A stretch of 64,000 nucleotides of DNA from Trachythela sp. YZ-2020 (lineage: Eukaryota; Cnidaria; Anthozoa; Malacalcyonacea; Clavulariidae), in contig JADLSH010000387.1 in assembly GCA_016169945.1 (NCBI GenBank), positions 3,100,001 to 3,164,000 on the forward strand, given 5' to 3'. Under the pieces are notes generated by a model. The model had not been told where the DNA came from. It did no database searches and worked only from the letters and a program-made list of their open reading frames with translations. Below are positions 54,544-64,000 of the stretch, piece after piece. The stretch's first letter is position 1. Each line of letters opens with the position of its first letter. A program made the position numbers and the translations under genes.

Positions 54544-55482
54544 CTATATTTTATTACAATACAATACAACAAATGTTTTCCTATACTTTGGCAACCTCCA
54601 AATGTACAGAAAAGGATTGATTGCAATGTTCAAAAGAAACAAAATATCGATGATATAAAACAAGACAGTAGCACTTGCATCCTGCATACCACTGTACATA
54701 ATATACTTCCAAACCACACCAAGAACAGTAGGAAGAATCCCAAACATTAAAACTAGGTTCACTATAAGAACTGTGGTAAGAAAACGATTTTGATGTTTCA
54801 GACGAATTTTTAACATACGTTTAACGGTTTCTGATTTTGAGTTATCAGTTAGGAGCGATAACTTTTGCTTGCGGATTGAAATATAAGCGAGGAGATAGAT
54901 TACGACTGTGGTTAGGTAGAATAGGCATGGAAATCCACTATATATGGCAATAAAGGCTGTAATATTGTAGGGAAAAGCCAGAGAAGTACCAGTGGGGATC
55001 AAACTAACAAACCACACTACAGCAATCCATGTATAACACAGCCAAGATGTGACTTTCACTTGATGCCATAAAGGACGAGCTATGGACAGATATCTCTCAA
55101 AAGCAAGGACAACCACCGAAGGGAAGGTTAAAAAATATACAAAACTTCCAAATGCTACATTTATCATAGCCCAAGCCCCAGGCAAGCAGATAGTACTTCT
55201 ATATTCAGTCTGTGACACCAGCGCTTCTTCAGCAAAATATAGTATGTTCAGTAAATCAGCAACGGCCAAGTTCGCGATAAAGTTGGTGCTTGGATTGCGG
55301 AAACATTTTAAAGGATCTTTATAGATAGCAAATAAGAGCAGAATATTGGCTATAACTCCAATAATATTTATAGATAAGTAAACTGTAAAGCTCCATGGTA
55401 CAATGTTTCCTAAAAACGTTCCACAGATTGGATAAGTTTTTGTAACATTTAAATAGATGTTTCTCCCGTAGTCTTCACCCAT
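54544..55482 (-). CDS. orphan class A GPCR, intact, unrelated to the array receptor
   Basis: A single-exon, 312-residue receptor on the minus strand with complete class A marks: N46 in GVIANILL (TM1), NLAVADLL with D76 (TM2), C99 before TM3, E129-R130-Y131 in FERYLSIARP, W152 (TM4), P251 in FGILP (TM6) and N289-P-F-L-Y (TM7). N12 (NVT) is a likely N-glycosylation site in the extracellular N-terminus. The tail is short (about 17 residues). No obvious ECL2 cysteine partner for C99. It is far more canonical than the array receptor. Ligand unknown; amine- or peptide-type cannot be decided. Confidence 0.93.
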   Translation of the reverse strand: MGEDYGRNIYLNVTKTYPICGTFLGNIVPWSFTVYLSINIIGVIANILLLFAIYKDPLKCFRNPSTNFIANLAVADLLNILYFAEEALVSQTEYRSTICLPGAWAMINVAFGSFVYFLTFPSVVVLAFERYLSIARPLWHQVKVTSWLCYTWIAVVWFVSLIPTGTSLAFPYNITAFIAIYSGFPCLFYLTTVVIYLLAYISIRKQKLSLLTDNSKSETVKRMLKIRLKHQNRFLTTVLIVNLVLMFGILPTVLGVVWKYIMYSGMQDASATVLFYIIDILFLLNIAINPFLYIWRLPKYRKTFVVLYCNKI

Positions 55483-55920
55483 ATTACTCTATCTGATAAT
55501 ATTATATTGAACAGAGGTATACTCTATATTAATTAAGTTATATTAAACTAAGGATTTTAATATAGTCTGGGGCTATGTTATATAGCTAGGGTTTTAATAT
55601 AGACAGGAGTTCATTAACTGGACAGTCATGCAAACTGAACTATATTAATTAAAGATTTAAGGCGTTCTATTGTACTTATAGACTGACAGTCCATGCATCT
55701 ATACTGCTATTAATATATTTTTATTATTGAACAATAACTAACACAAACTTGGACATGCATTTAAAACCTCTTAAATAAGTTTGCTAAATCCCTTTATTTC
55801 ATAAAGAATTACAATTCCATTCTTAAATTCAGCAGTTATTAAGTCGTGTGCAGTCCCAAACACATATCGATAAATATTAAATAATTTATTTATACGGCGG
55901 TTGACTGTTGTGTAAAACTA
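55483..55920. other. no gene seen; AT-rich 5' flank of the minus-strand GPCR
   Basis: It contains repeated TTTTAATATAG motifs (55555-55605). No exon was recognised. The minus-strand GPCR promoter probably lies here. Confidence 0.4.
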
Positions 55921-55939
55921 CTTGAAAAATACAATAAGA

Positions 55940-56080
55940 ACTTCGACGTTTCGAGCGAAGGCCCCTCGTCGGGAAGCTACTTCTACCATAGGCGTACGGG
56001 CGCAACTTCGTTTGGGGGGGCAACAAAATTTTGCCCGAATTTTAAAGCTTACCCAAAATGCCCGAATTTGGATAATAACA
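55940..56080. mobile_element. Penelope-type end motif and truncated MITE
   Basis: 55941-55965 is the complement of CGCTCGAAACGTCGAAG, as near 28255. From 55987, ATAGGCGTACGGGCGCAACT followed by a G run matches the MITE end at 27671-28113. It is cut off after about 90 bp by LINE sequence. Confidence 0.7.
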
Positions 56081-56084
56081 TTGC

Positions 56085-57904
56085 CTATAACAACAATAAC
56101 CAAGGGAAGGTACCTAAGTGCAATACATTGGCCCATAATATTTTCATCCTCAGAATCATGCGAGGAGTTGGTGAACACTTTTAATAATGTATTATACACG
56201 GGATTGGATATATTAATGCCAGTTAAGAAAGTTCGGGTAAACTCGTCAGATGCCCCATGGATGACGAAACATTTGAAGTCCCTAATTTTGAATAGACAAA
56301 ACGCTTTTCACAAAAATGGTGTTGAGTCAATACAGTATAAATTTTATAGGAATGCAGTAAATCGCGAGAGAAAAGCGTGTAAAGCTAAATTTTACCAATC
56401 TAAAGTAGAACATATGAAACAAGGTAACCCAGGAGCGTGGTGGAAAGAAGTTAAAAGGTTATGTGGTTCCAAATCCTTCATTGTGATTGTATTAATCAAA
56501 TTCAAGTTGAAGGCGTAGAGAACCTTTCTACAATGCTTCCTTCAAAGAAATGAAACTCCCTTTCATTTGGAAAGTCGCAAATGTTTCCCATTACCTAAAT
56601 TAAAGCCTGTGGAAAATCTAACAAAAGACTTGAGACCTACATCCCTAACAGCATGTTTGTCAAAAGTTGCCGAAGAATTTGTAGTGCAAGATTATGTGAA
56701 ACCCGCAATTTTAAAAATTCTCGACCCTAATCAATATGGAACCGTACCCAAATCGTCAACTACTCAAGCTCTCATCCACATGGTTCATATTTGGGCAAAA
56801 GAGACTGATGGCAATGGTGCAACTGTTAGGAACTTACTCTTTGACTATCGAAAGGCATTCGACCTTATAGACCACCATATTCTTGTGAGCAAGCTTTGTG
56901 ATTTGGATTTGCCTAACTGTGTTATTAATTGGATAATTGATTTCCTGTCTAACCGTTTACAACGAATTAAACTTGCTGATGGGTGTTTTTCCGAATGGGG
57001 CTCAGTTCCCTCAGGAGTCCCGCAAGGAACAAAATTGGGACCTTGGCTGTTTCTTTTTTTAATCAATGATTTAGATCTCAACGACAATATAAATGCCCAT
57101 CTATGGAAGTATGTTGATGACACAACGACCTCAGAAGTTGTCCCTAAAGGCCATCAAAGTTGTTCGCAATCTATTGCTAATCGCGTGGCTCAATGGTCCT
57201 CAATTAACAGACTTAAGCTAAATAATGACAAATGCAAAGAGTTGAGAATATGTTTTGCCAGAAATCAACAAGACTTTCAGCCAATCCGTGTGAATGGAAT
57301 AGAATTAGAAATTGTTGAAAGCGCGAAACTGCTTGGAGTTACAGTAACTAGTAACCTCACATGGAACGTTCACATTAATAATATAATTAAGAAAGCAGCT
57401 AAACGGCTATATTTTCTTGTACAACTGAAAAGGGCAAAACTACCTCGAAAGGATCTGGTTCTCTTTTACATTACATGCATCCGATCTATTTTAACTTATG
57501 CAATTCCAGTATTTTTTTACGCCTTGCCAATGTATCTACAAAACGAACTGGAACGCCTCCAAAAAAGGGCATTTTCAATTATCAGTCCTGGATTAGCATA
57601 TTATGATGCCCTGACAGAAGCAAACATTCCCACCATTATGTCCTACGGAGAAGCTATCTGTAAGAACTTTTTTCACTCGATTGTGAATAACCAGGATAAC
57701 AAATTGAATAAGCTGCTACCCACGACCAACGAAGCATCCTATGAACTAAAACAGAACAGGCATTTTGCAATCCCCAATTGGAGTACCAAATTAACCGGTT
57801 CAGAAATACTTTTATTATGTCTTCCGCCATTGAAAATGGTTGATGACATTCTGATATTATATATCATTTTATCTAGTACTTTTAATCCAGATATGTTTAT
57901 ATAA
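56085..57904 (+). mobile_element. second LINE family, 5'-truncated
   Basis: The frame to 56518 gives the linker between endonuclease and RT (APWMTKHLKSLI, NPGAWWKEVKRLCGS). A deletion and frameshift near 56500-56570 follow. Then a 445-residue RT frame (56567-57904) reads LRPTSLTACLSKVAEEFV, DYRKAFDLIDHHIL, GVPQGTKLGPWLF and the catalytic KYVDDTTT at about residue 181, ending with the thumb and C-terminal domain. It differs from the LINEs at 19.3 and 50 kb. Inactive because of the truncation and deletion. Confidence 0.9.
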
Positions 57905-58122
57905 CTTTGAAGATAATTAATTAACTGTAGGATTTGAACTCAGCACGGTTTGAGATACTTTTATATGAGTTTCATCGAAATTCTATTAGTTAAGTTCTTT
58001 TAGTTAATTTTACCGTATTTTAATATTGCTGTAATATATTTTAGACTAATTGTTTGTATTCATTTCTAAATATAAATTCAATCCAGGATACTTCAAAAAG
58101 GTTTATTACAATTTTTATTTTT

Positions 58123-58160
58123 GCAACGTTTCGGACAGTTTAACTGTCCGTCTTCAGGCT
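58123..58160 (-). ncRNA. hammerhead-like motif in Penelope 3' region
   Basis: On the minus strand: CTGAAGA, then C-GGACAG-TTAAA-CTGTCC, then GAAAC-GTT. Core strands CTGANGA and GAAA and a perfect 6-bp stem II are present. Stem I is weak. The same motif recurs on the plus strand at 59682-59716. Penelope-like elements are known to carry minimal hammerheads in this position. Confidence 0.4.
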
Positions 58161-58205
58161 GTTTACAAACTACAAATTTAAGACGCTGACGCGTATCATC
58201 AACCG

Positions 58206-59303
58206 TCATTTTCGCTGGCGTAATTCGTTTTCCCGCGCGCGCGCTTTTGCTTGTCTGTCATTTTGAGATACTTCTTTATCGAAATAGCTGTTCAGTAGCT
58301 GACGCCATGTCATCAACTGTTCGTGACTATTTAAAATCTCCTTCCCTTTGTGTTGTTCTCTTATTGATTCGATTCCTTCTCTCGCTTTCCTTTGTCTTCG
58401 TCCATATTCACATGTTACAATCCTCGCTTTATCCCAATCAATCCCACTTTCACAACTTACATCGTGTCTCGCTAATCCTCCGTCCTCCTTTCCCATTCTC
58501 TCCTCTGCCGAAACCAATTTTCCATTCTTTAAATCCTCACTAGTCAATCTCACCTTACTCTCGTGTTCTTTCTTCCTTGTTTCAAACAATCGCAATGTCT
58601 CTCCTACGTATACAGCTTTCTCACATTTACATGGTATACTATACACCACCGCCTTTCGTTTATCTCCAAGTGGTTTCTGACTTCTCGCCTTCAATTCTCT
58701 CACTTTCCTACCAGGCCTGAAGGTTGTACGGAAACGATGTTTCCTGACAATCCTCTTGAACTGTTCCGACAGCCCTCGCACATACGGTATACTCACAGTT
58801 CCTCTATAACTCTCTCTCTCTTCCGTCAACTCTCCCGTTTCATTCCCTTTGCATTCCATATACTTCCTCACCTTCTTTCTCTCATATCCTTTAGCCACAA
58901 ACACGTCCTCAATGTTCGTCAATTCGTCATCTAAACATTCCTTATCACACAACGCTCTCGCTCTTTCCGCAAACCCCTTTATTATGCCTTTCTTCATACA
59001 GGGAGGATGGTTTGATCTTTCTTTGACATTAATGTTGGTATGCGTCTTCTTGTAGTTTACCATGCACTCGACCTGTTTCGTCTTTCTATCAACTTTCTGC
59101 TTTAGGTCCAAGACCGACAAGACATCACCATCTTGTTCTTCCTTCGTAAACACAATCACCCCCTTCTCCACACCATTCAAATGTTCCAATATCTGTTCCG
59201 ACTGTTCGCTCTTACACTTCAATTCGCTATCATCTACGTACCAAAACCACTGATCTAAAGGGTACGGCGACGTCTTCGTTGCACGAATCTGGAATTCTTC
59301 CAT
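58206..59303 (-). pseudogene. Penelope RT C-terminus fused to GIY-YIG endonuclease
   Basis: This 365-residue frame starts just before the RT catalytic motif FWYVDDSELK (about residue 20). It continues through a lysine- and glutamate-rich linker and ends in a GIY-YIG-type module: VVYSIPCKCEKAVYVGETLR, then R-x-x-E-H-E near residues 215-250, with later conserved RHDV. The fusion of this RT type to GIY-YIG defines canonical Penelope-like elements. The fingers and palm upstream are absent, so the product could not be a functional RT. Confidence 0.9.
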
Positions 59304-59365
59304 GTAGACGATCGCAATCTCGCCTGTTGCTCCTAGACCAATCGGACCACTTTCCTCCTAAGGAG

Positions 59366-59780
59366 GACGGAGGATTAGCGAGACACGATGTAAGTTGTGA
59401 AAGTGGGATTGATTGGGATAAAGCGAGGATTGTAACATGTGAATATGGACGAAGACAAAGGAAAGCGAGAGAAAGGAATCGAATCAATAAGAGAACAACA
59501 CAAAGGGAAGGAGATTTTAAATAGTCACGAACAGTTGATGCTACTGAACAGCTATTTCGATAAAGAAGTATCTCAAAATGACAGACAAGCGAAAGCGCGC
59601 GCGCGGGAAAACGAATTACGCCAGCGAAAATGACGGTTGATGATGCGCGTCAGCGTCTTAAATTTGTAGTTTGTAAACAGCCTGAAGACGGACAGTTAAA
59701 CTGTCCGAAACGTTGCAGAAATAAAAATTGTAATAAACCTTTTTGAAGTATCCTGGATTGAATTTATATTTAGAAATGAA
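59366..59780 (+). repeat. inverted copy of the Penelope element 3' part
   Basis: The plus strand reads the same C-terminal residues as the main copy (GGLARHDVSCESGIDWD, later YFDKEVSQNDRQAKARAREN) and the same 3' UTR. A short extra segment (AGAAAGGAAT) breaks its frame. The partner arm is 58054-58490. Confidence 0.9.
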
Positions 59781-60710
59781 TGTTATAAACAAAGGTGAAA
59801 GTTTTAGAAAAATAAATAATTGTTTGTAGTTTTGTAAATACGCAATTCAGCTTTCGAGCTGCATATGTATTTTCATTAATAAATCATAAATCAAAAACCA
59901 CTTTTAATTGTATTTTACAAATAAATATGCTGAATTTTCACTTGTGCATTGGCATCAAACAAATTTTTTAGAACATGTTAAGTGTTGGCCGGCCGTCTAA
60001 TATTTGAAACAATCGTTTAATTAACTAGTCTAGATCGTGCGCACATTCTTTCGAATATAGTAAACATGCGTATTAACACTCGAATATATCTAAAATTTCG
60101 GACCCTGTAGGAGTGCTGCATACAGTACCATTGGAAAGAGCGTAAAACTCAATCGAATTTCAAAACAATCTTTCTGAATATAGAAGTATAAAGATTGGTT
60201 TTCTCAGGAAAATATTTACAGAAGATCTATATAAATTTTAGTAAAACGATTGGGTAAACGACTCTACTTATCCGCCTATATTGTATAGACCAACAGCAAT
60301 ACACACCCCTAGAAAATCCGCAATTCTAAATAGCATTATGCCAGACAATATAGAAGTATAGAACGCGGATTTAAGAAAAGAACGTATTATATTTCGTGCG
60401 CGGTTGATATTTGAACACGCGTAATTAGAACTTGAATGTATCTTGAAACTTTCGAGTATTGTAGGCTTGTGTTACTACATTGTTGTACACTGTTAGTCGA
60501 ATTTTAAAGCAATCGTACAAATAACCTTGCGCAAATTCTAATTGAATAGGTAAAACCCTAATGCGGCGCTCCAGTTTTATATAGTCAGTGGAATAATGTT
60601 ATTTCGGGTATTGTTTTTAAATTCGATTATGTTTTGCAGATTTTTACGCTCTTTCCAACGGTATAAAGCAATATACTAGCGCATCCCTAGAAAAACACGA
60701 AATCCGAAAT
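59781..60710. other. no gene seen
   Basis: AT-rich intergenic DNA. No exon or recognisable element on either strand. Confidence 0.4.
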
Positions 60711-60712
60711 GT

Positions 60713-61085
60713 GACATACATGAACTGAATCTGGAAATAGAAAGCATACCGGTTTTCGTTATATATAACCATGATATAACCATGCTCGTATATGCATTAG
60801 ATTAGAGATTGACATTTGGGGTAAGGCTGGTGTAGCCGAGTTTGATGTGACATACATGAAGTGAACTATCTGGAAATAGAAAGTATACCGGTTTTCGGTA
60901 TATATAACCATGATATAACCATGCTCGTATATGCATTAGATTAGAGATTGACATTTGGGGTAAGGGTGGTGTAGTTTCATGTGCATGACATACATGAACT
61001 GAATCTGGAAATAGAAAGTATACCGGTTTTCGGTATATATAACCATTATATAACCATGCTGGTATATGATTTAGATTAGAAACAG
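60713..61085. repeat. tandem repeat, about 2.7 copies of 136-138 bp
   Basis: Units start at GACATACATGAA at 60713, 60849 and 60987. Each holds GAAATAGAAAGTATACCGG and GATTGACATTTGGGGTAAG. The third unit is incomplete and more diverged at its end. Confidence 0.93.
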
Positions 61086-61800
61086 CGGCTACCAACAGTT
61101 AAATCCGAAATAATGGAGCTATTGAAGCTATCAAATAATTTCAATAAACTTATATAAGGCAACATTTAGTATTTAAATGTTCTATATCTTTTGATATGGC
61201 TTTTGATAATATCGAAATAATTTTTGTTCTTAATAATTTTCTATCTATGTCTTCTTGAATTGGGTCAGCGGTAATTCCTACTAAATATTTTCTGTCTGTA
61301 TTGTCTAAATTGCTTGATACTTTAAGTAGTATATATGCTTGAAATATCCTAATTTATAAACTTTTGTACAAGAAATAAGCATTTTTAAGCTAAATGCTTT
61401 TCAAATGATGGGAAATACCGTGCTCACCGCATGTGGCCATTATTTGCTTATTTAATCTCTCGATGATTGATGTATCGTGATGAATGTCGTGATGAATGTC
61501 GTGACGGTTTCATAGTAGTCTGTAGTTAGTACGCTACGGCAAGTTACTCTGTTATAATGTAAACGCAATAGTTACAAGTGTAGTGAATTCGTAACGGATG
61601 CCAACCGTACCGTCATAGTGGAAACGGGGCCTAAAAGATTTCCCTAAGACTGTGTAAATTGAACACTACGAGACTTCGACTGTCTAGTCTAGAACTTCGA
61701 CTTAGACGTCTAGAACTTCGACTTGTACAACGTCAACAAACCCAATTCTCATAAAGGTGTGTAACTTATTTTGTTTTCAAGTTCTAACTGTGTCAGAGGA
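61086..61800. other. upstream region of the FKRP-like gene
   Basis: AT-rich. 61475-61510 has repeated GATGAATGTCGTGA, related by complement to 4410-4500. 61670-61730 repeats CTAGAACTTCGACTT. Promoter position undetermined. Confidence 0.4.
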
Positions 61801-61802
61801 CC

Positions 61803-63454
61803 ATGTCAATTTGGCGCTGTCCGCGCATTAATACTCGATCGCAATTTGCATCGGTGTTTCTGCTCCTGTTAATATTGTACATGTACAATGAAAACATTAG
61901 TTTACAGACAAGAGTTAAAGTGTTGGAAGATTTGAATATACGGTGTACAGATCTGGCAAGCAAGCTTCAACAGGAGAATAGTAAACTGCATGCAAGAAGC
62001 AAACGGGATGAACATACTCAAGACAAAACAACAGTAGTTGAAATTCAAGGTATCAAAGCTTTAAGTAGGCGTGAAAGACCGACGCCAAAACCGCAAGTGT
62101 TTGCTTCTGAGAAACTATCAATAATCATCTACGATAATGGTGGGATAATATTACCAAACAGCCGGTTAGACCGACTTCGAAGTATGTTCCCAAAATGTAC
62201 TTTCTTTTGGAATGATAAAAGGGATAACAATCTTGCGGTTACCTTAAATAATATAATCCCAAAGGTGAAAACAAAATACTTCCTATTCTTGGAACCAAAT
62301 GTAATTCCTTCGGATCGCCCTCAAGAGGATGTGGCTTTGTTATGGAATGCTTTGGAAAAATACCCCGAGTTGGATTTCGTAGGGGGTTCTTATCTCTCAG
62401 AGAACAAACTTTACGTGCAGTGTAGCCGTTATCGACTGTGTAGATGGACTTTCTCAGAAAGTTATGAGTACGTGCGTTTTTTGGATAATGTCATGATCTG
62501 TGATGGAATATCGTCGTCGTTTATGGCACGAACAAGTAGTATACAAAATATTTCTGGAGCATTTGATCCAAAAATGGCTGATGTAGTAGTCCTGAAAGAT
62601 TTCTTCTTCGAGCCAAGAGTTATAACCTCACAACCGGAACAAGACCAAGCATGATGTTTTTTATTGGTCAGTTTAAAAACTTGTATCGATTATGGATGTC
62701 ACGTGGGGTAACAAAAGAACTCGTTCCATTTGCAGTTAAGCACAAAGTGTTCATTTTCAAAGATTTTGAAGGCAACTTAATCGAACTTTGCAGCCCAACA
62801 AGTCCCTTGAGCGGAAAAGATTTGTATATTGAAAGAAACTCGCACAAACTTATGCTGGATGGTGGGCATTGGGCATTTAAAGGTCTTTATGCGTATCCTT
62901 ATTTGTATAAATACCTAGTAACAACGTTACTCGAAGTTGCGGACCATTTTGACCGACATAACGTTAGTTACTTGGTTGATGGTGGTATAAGTCTGGGTGC
63001 AATTAAAATGCATTCTGTACTCCCTTGGGATTCAGGGGACGTGGATATACACGCGTTTGGGTTAAATCTGAAACAAATATACGACTTATTCGAGCCACTT
63101 AAAAGGGAGAAAGGGTATGTTGTTCGTTTGATGTCGAATCAAGTTCATGTTTTCTGTACTCCAAGAAATGTCGCTGATCTTTCCGGGGGAATTGCGACGA
63201 TATTTCCCAGGAGCGGTCCAACTCCTGAACTGATGAAAATAAAGACAAATGGTAAATGGATTACGTATGACAGAGCATTGTTCCCGTATTTAATCAAGGC
63301 GTACGGAGAAGATAAATTCCTAGGTCATTCAATGCACGGAGGAAGGGAAACCATGGAATGTAAAATAAATGGACATAACGCTTGCTTGCCCAATTTTAAA
63401 TCTTTTCTGAATGGCAAAGGTGGCACTGCGCGGGAATACTTCTGTGAGATTTGA
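61803..63454 (+). CDS. fukutin-related (LicD-family) protein, one frameshift
   Basis: An intronless coding region in two frames: 61803-62654 and 62651-63454. N-terminal part: short cytosolic end, TM anchor at about residues 16-28 (ASVFLLLLILYMY), then a stem and a domain with GGSYLSENK and SGAFDPKMADVV, as in FKRP stem domains. C-terminal part: the LicD catalytic region YLVDGGISLGAIK and LPWDSGDVDIHAFG, with the acidic metal-binding cluster. FKRP and fukutin add ribitol phosphate to glycans in the Golgi. The frames would join if one base were added in the TTC run near 62600-62612; the second frame upstream of its ATG reads RAKSYNLTTGTRPS. This is either a single-base assembly error or a recent pseudogene. 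The substrate of this paralogue is unknown. Confidence 0.85.
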
Positions 63455-63654
63455 ATTTCCAGTAACTGGTTAATCTATCATTGTCAACAAGATGGGCCAG
63501 TGATAACTTTAAAGCCTTTGGTACTGACAACACTTTAATTTGCTTACTTTGAAACCTTATTTTAGATTAAATAGAGTATATATGATAGAATGTTACTCCT
63601 ATATAGTATTTTAAAAACATAGTTGATGGTTGTTTGTGGATGGAATAGCCAGGA

Positions 63655-63755
63655 GCAGTTGCGAAAAATGCAACCGTAGGCCCTCTGGCAGGAATCGAAA
63701 CTGCGGTCCTGCGATTCCGGTGCAGCGCTCTAACCAACTGAGCCAGGGCATATTT
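63655..63755 (-). mobile_element. tRNA-derived SINE head or tRNA pseudogene
   Basis: The minus strand reads GCCCTGGCTCAGTTGGTTAG, then AGCGCTGCACC, and later GTTTCGATTCCTGCC: good A and B boxes for RNA polymerase III. The acceptor stem pairs imperfectly (one extra base), so this is a SINE head rather than a working tRNA gene. The body beyond it is not resolved. Confidence 0.75.
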
Positions 63756-64000
63756 TAAGGATTTCTAAGTGGGGGGCCATTTGTGAAAAAAGGCCCTTAA
63801 TCTGAGTGCTGAAGGCGCGAGCCCTGTAGGGGTCCGCGGGAGTTTTTTCCCGGGAAAATTTTGAAATCTGGAGCTCTGAAATAGCGTTGTCTCACGTAGC
63901 TAAAAATAGATTCCCTCAGCTAAGACCCCCCACGAGACTCAGACAAACAAACTACTATTTAATATAGAATTATACTAGCAGCGAACTATCATTGGCATAT
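63756..64000. other. no gene seen; GC-rich dispersed repeat relic
   Basis: 63800-63870 (GGGTCCGCGGGAG, CCCGGGAAAATTTTGAAATC) resembles degenerate patches near 11090 and 16480 in which TTTCAAAATTTTCC is followed by CCCTCGGAGCCCC. Probably a dispersed repeat. Otherwise featureless to the window end. Confidence 0.4.

Larger units (their letters stand above)
58054..59780 (-). mobile_element. Penelope-like element with GIY-YIG domain, ending in an inverted self-copy
   Basis: The minus-strand frame 58206-59303 is the C-terminal part of a Penelope RT plus endonuclease. Beyond 59366 the plus strand repeats the last 400 or so bases in inverted orientation, out to 59780. The outermost 30 or so bases on both sides (ATTCATTTCTAAATATAAAT and complement) also match. 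Penelope-like elements are known for inverted and partial flanking copies. The element is 5'-truncated. Confidence 0.9.

Noticed and set aside
59279..59633. Two plus-strand ORFs as a new gene
   Set aside because: They are the inverted partial copy of the Penelope C-terminus.
63655..63755. Functional tRNA gene
   Set aside because: A and B boxes are good, but the acceptor stem has an extra unpaired base and the context is a SINE-type repeat.

Overview
This is animal genomic DNA, AT-rich, with small exons, GT-AG introns and heavy mobile-element content. The repertoire points to a cnidarian, probably an anthozoan: short orphan class A receptors, a fukutin-related (LicD) protein, an IFT43 orthologue, Ty3/gypsy, CR1/L2-like and Penelope elements, and tRNA-derived SINEs. 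The phylum assignment is an inference from gene style, not a database match.

Layout. 1-3.7 kb: a decayed Ty3/gypsy element on the minus strand, cut by the window edge. 4.6-13.9 kb: a decayed gene copy (locus A) split by a second gypsy element, which carries a 3-kb long-TIR element, which in turn carries a 396-bp Harbinger-like MITE. 13.9-16.6 kb: mostly unassigned, with a helicase P-loop relic. 16.7-26.1 kb: old, broken copies of an orphan GPCR with duplicated flanks, interrupted by a LINE and an unrecognised gene. 26.5-28.9 kb: an EGF-repeat single-pass membrane protein gene whose transmembrane exon is split by a MITE. 29.7-32.0 kb: an eight-exon IFT43 gene, the clearest conserved gene here. 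32.3-45.25 kb: a young tandem array of about 3-kb units, each with the orphan GPCR plus an inverted fragment of the same gene. Two copies encode identical 290-residue receptors; others are frameshifted, lack TM3 or are truncated. 45.26-49.87 kb: locus B, the paralogue of locus A and its natural empty-site control. 49.9-53.9 kb: a nearly full LINE broken by two MITEs. 54.5-55.5 kb: an intact unrelated orphan GPCR on the minus strand. 56-59.8 kb: another LINE and a Penelope-like element ending in an inverted copy of itself. 60.7-61.1 kb: a 136-138-bp tandem repeat. 61.8-63.5 kb: an FKRP-like gene with one frameshift. 63.65 kb: a tRNA-derived SINE.

How it fits together. Likely functional host genes are IFT43, the two or three intact GPCR copies, the minus-strand GPCR, and possibly the EGF gene and the FKRP-like gene, each of which carries a lesion that could be real or an assembly error. 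The rest is largely a record of insertion and duplication. Because loci A/B and the GPCR units are internal duplicates, several insertions can be polarised inside the window by comparing filled and empty sites. The most unusual structure is the GPCR array: every unit carries a gene and a roughly 450-bp inverted piece of the same gene's 5' half, which could make self-complementary RNA.
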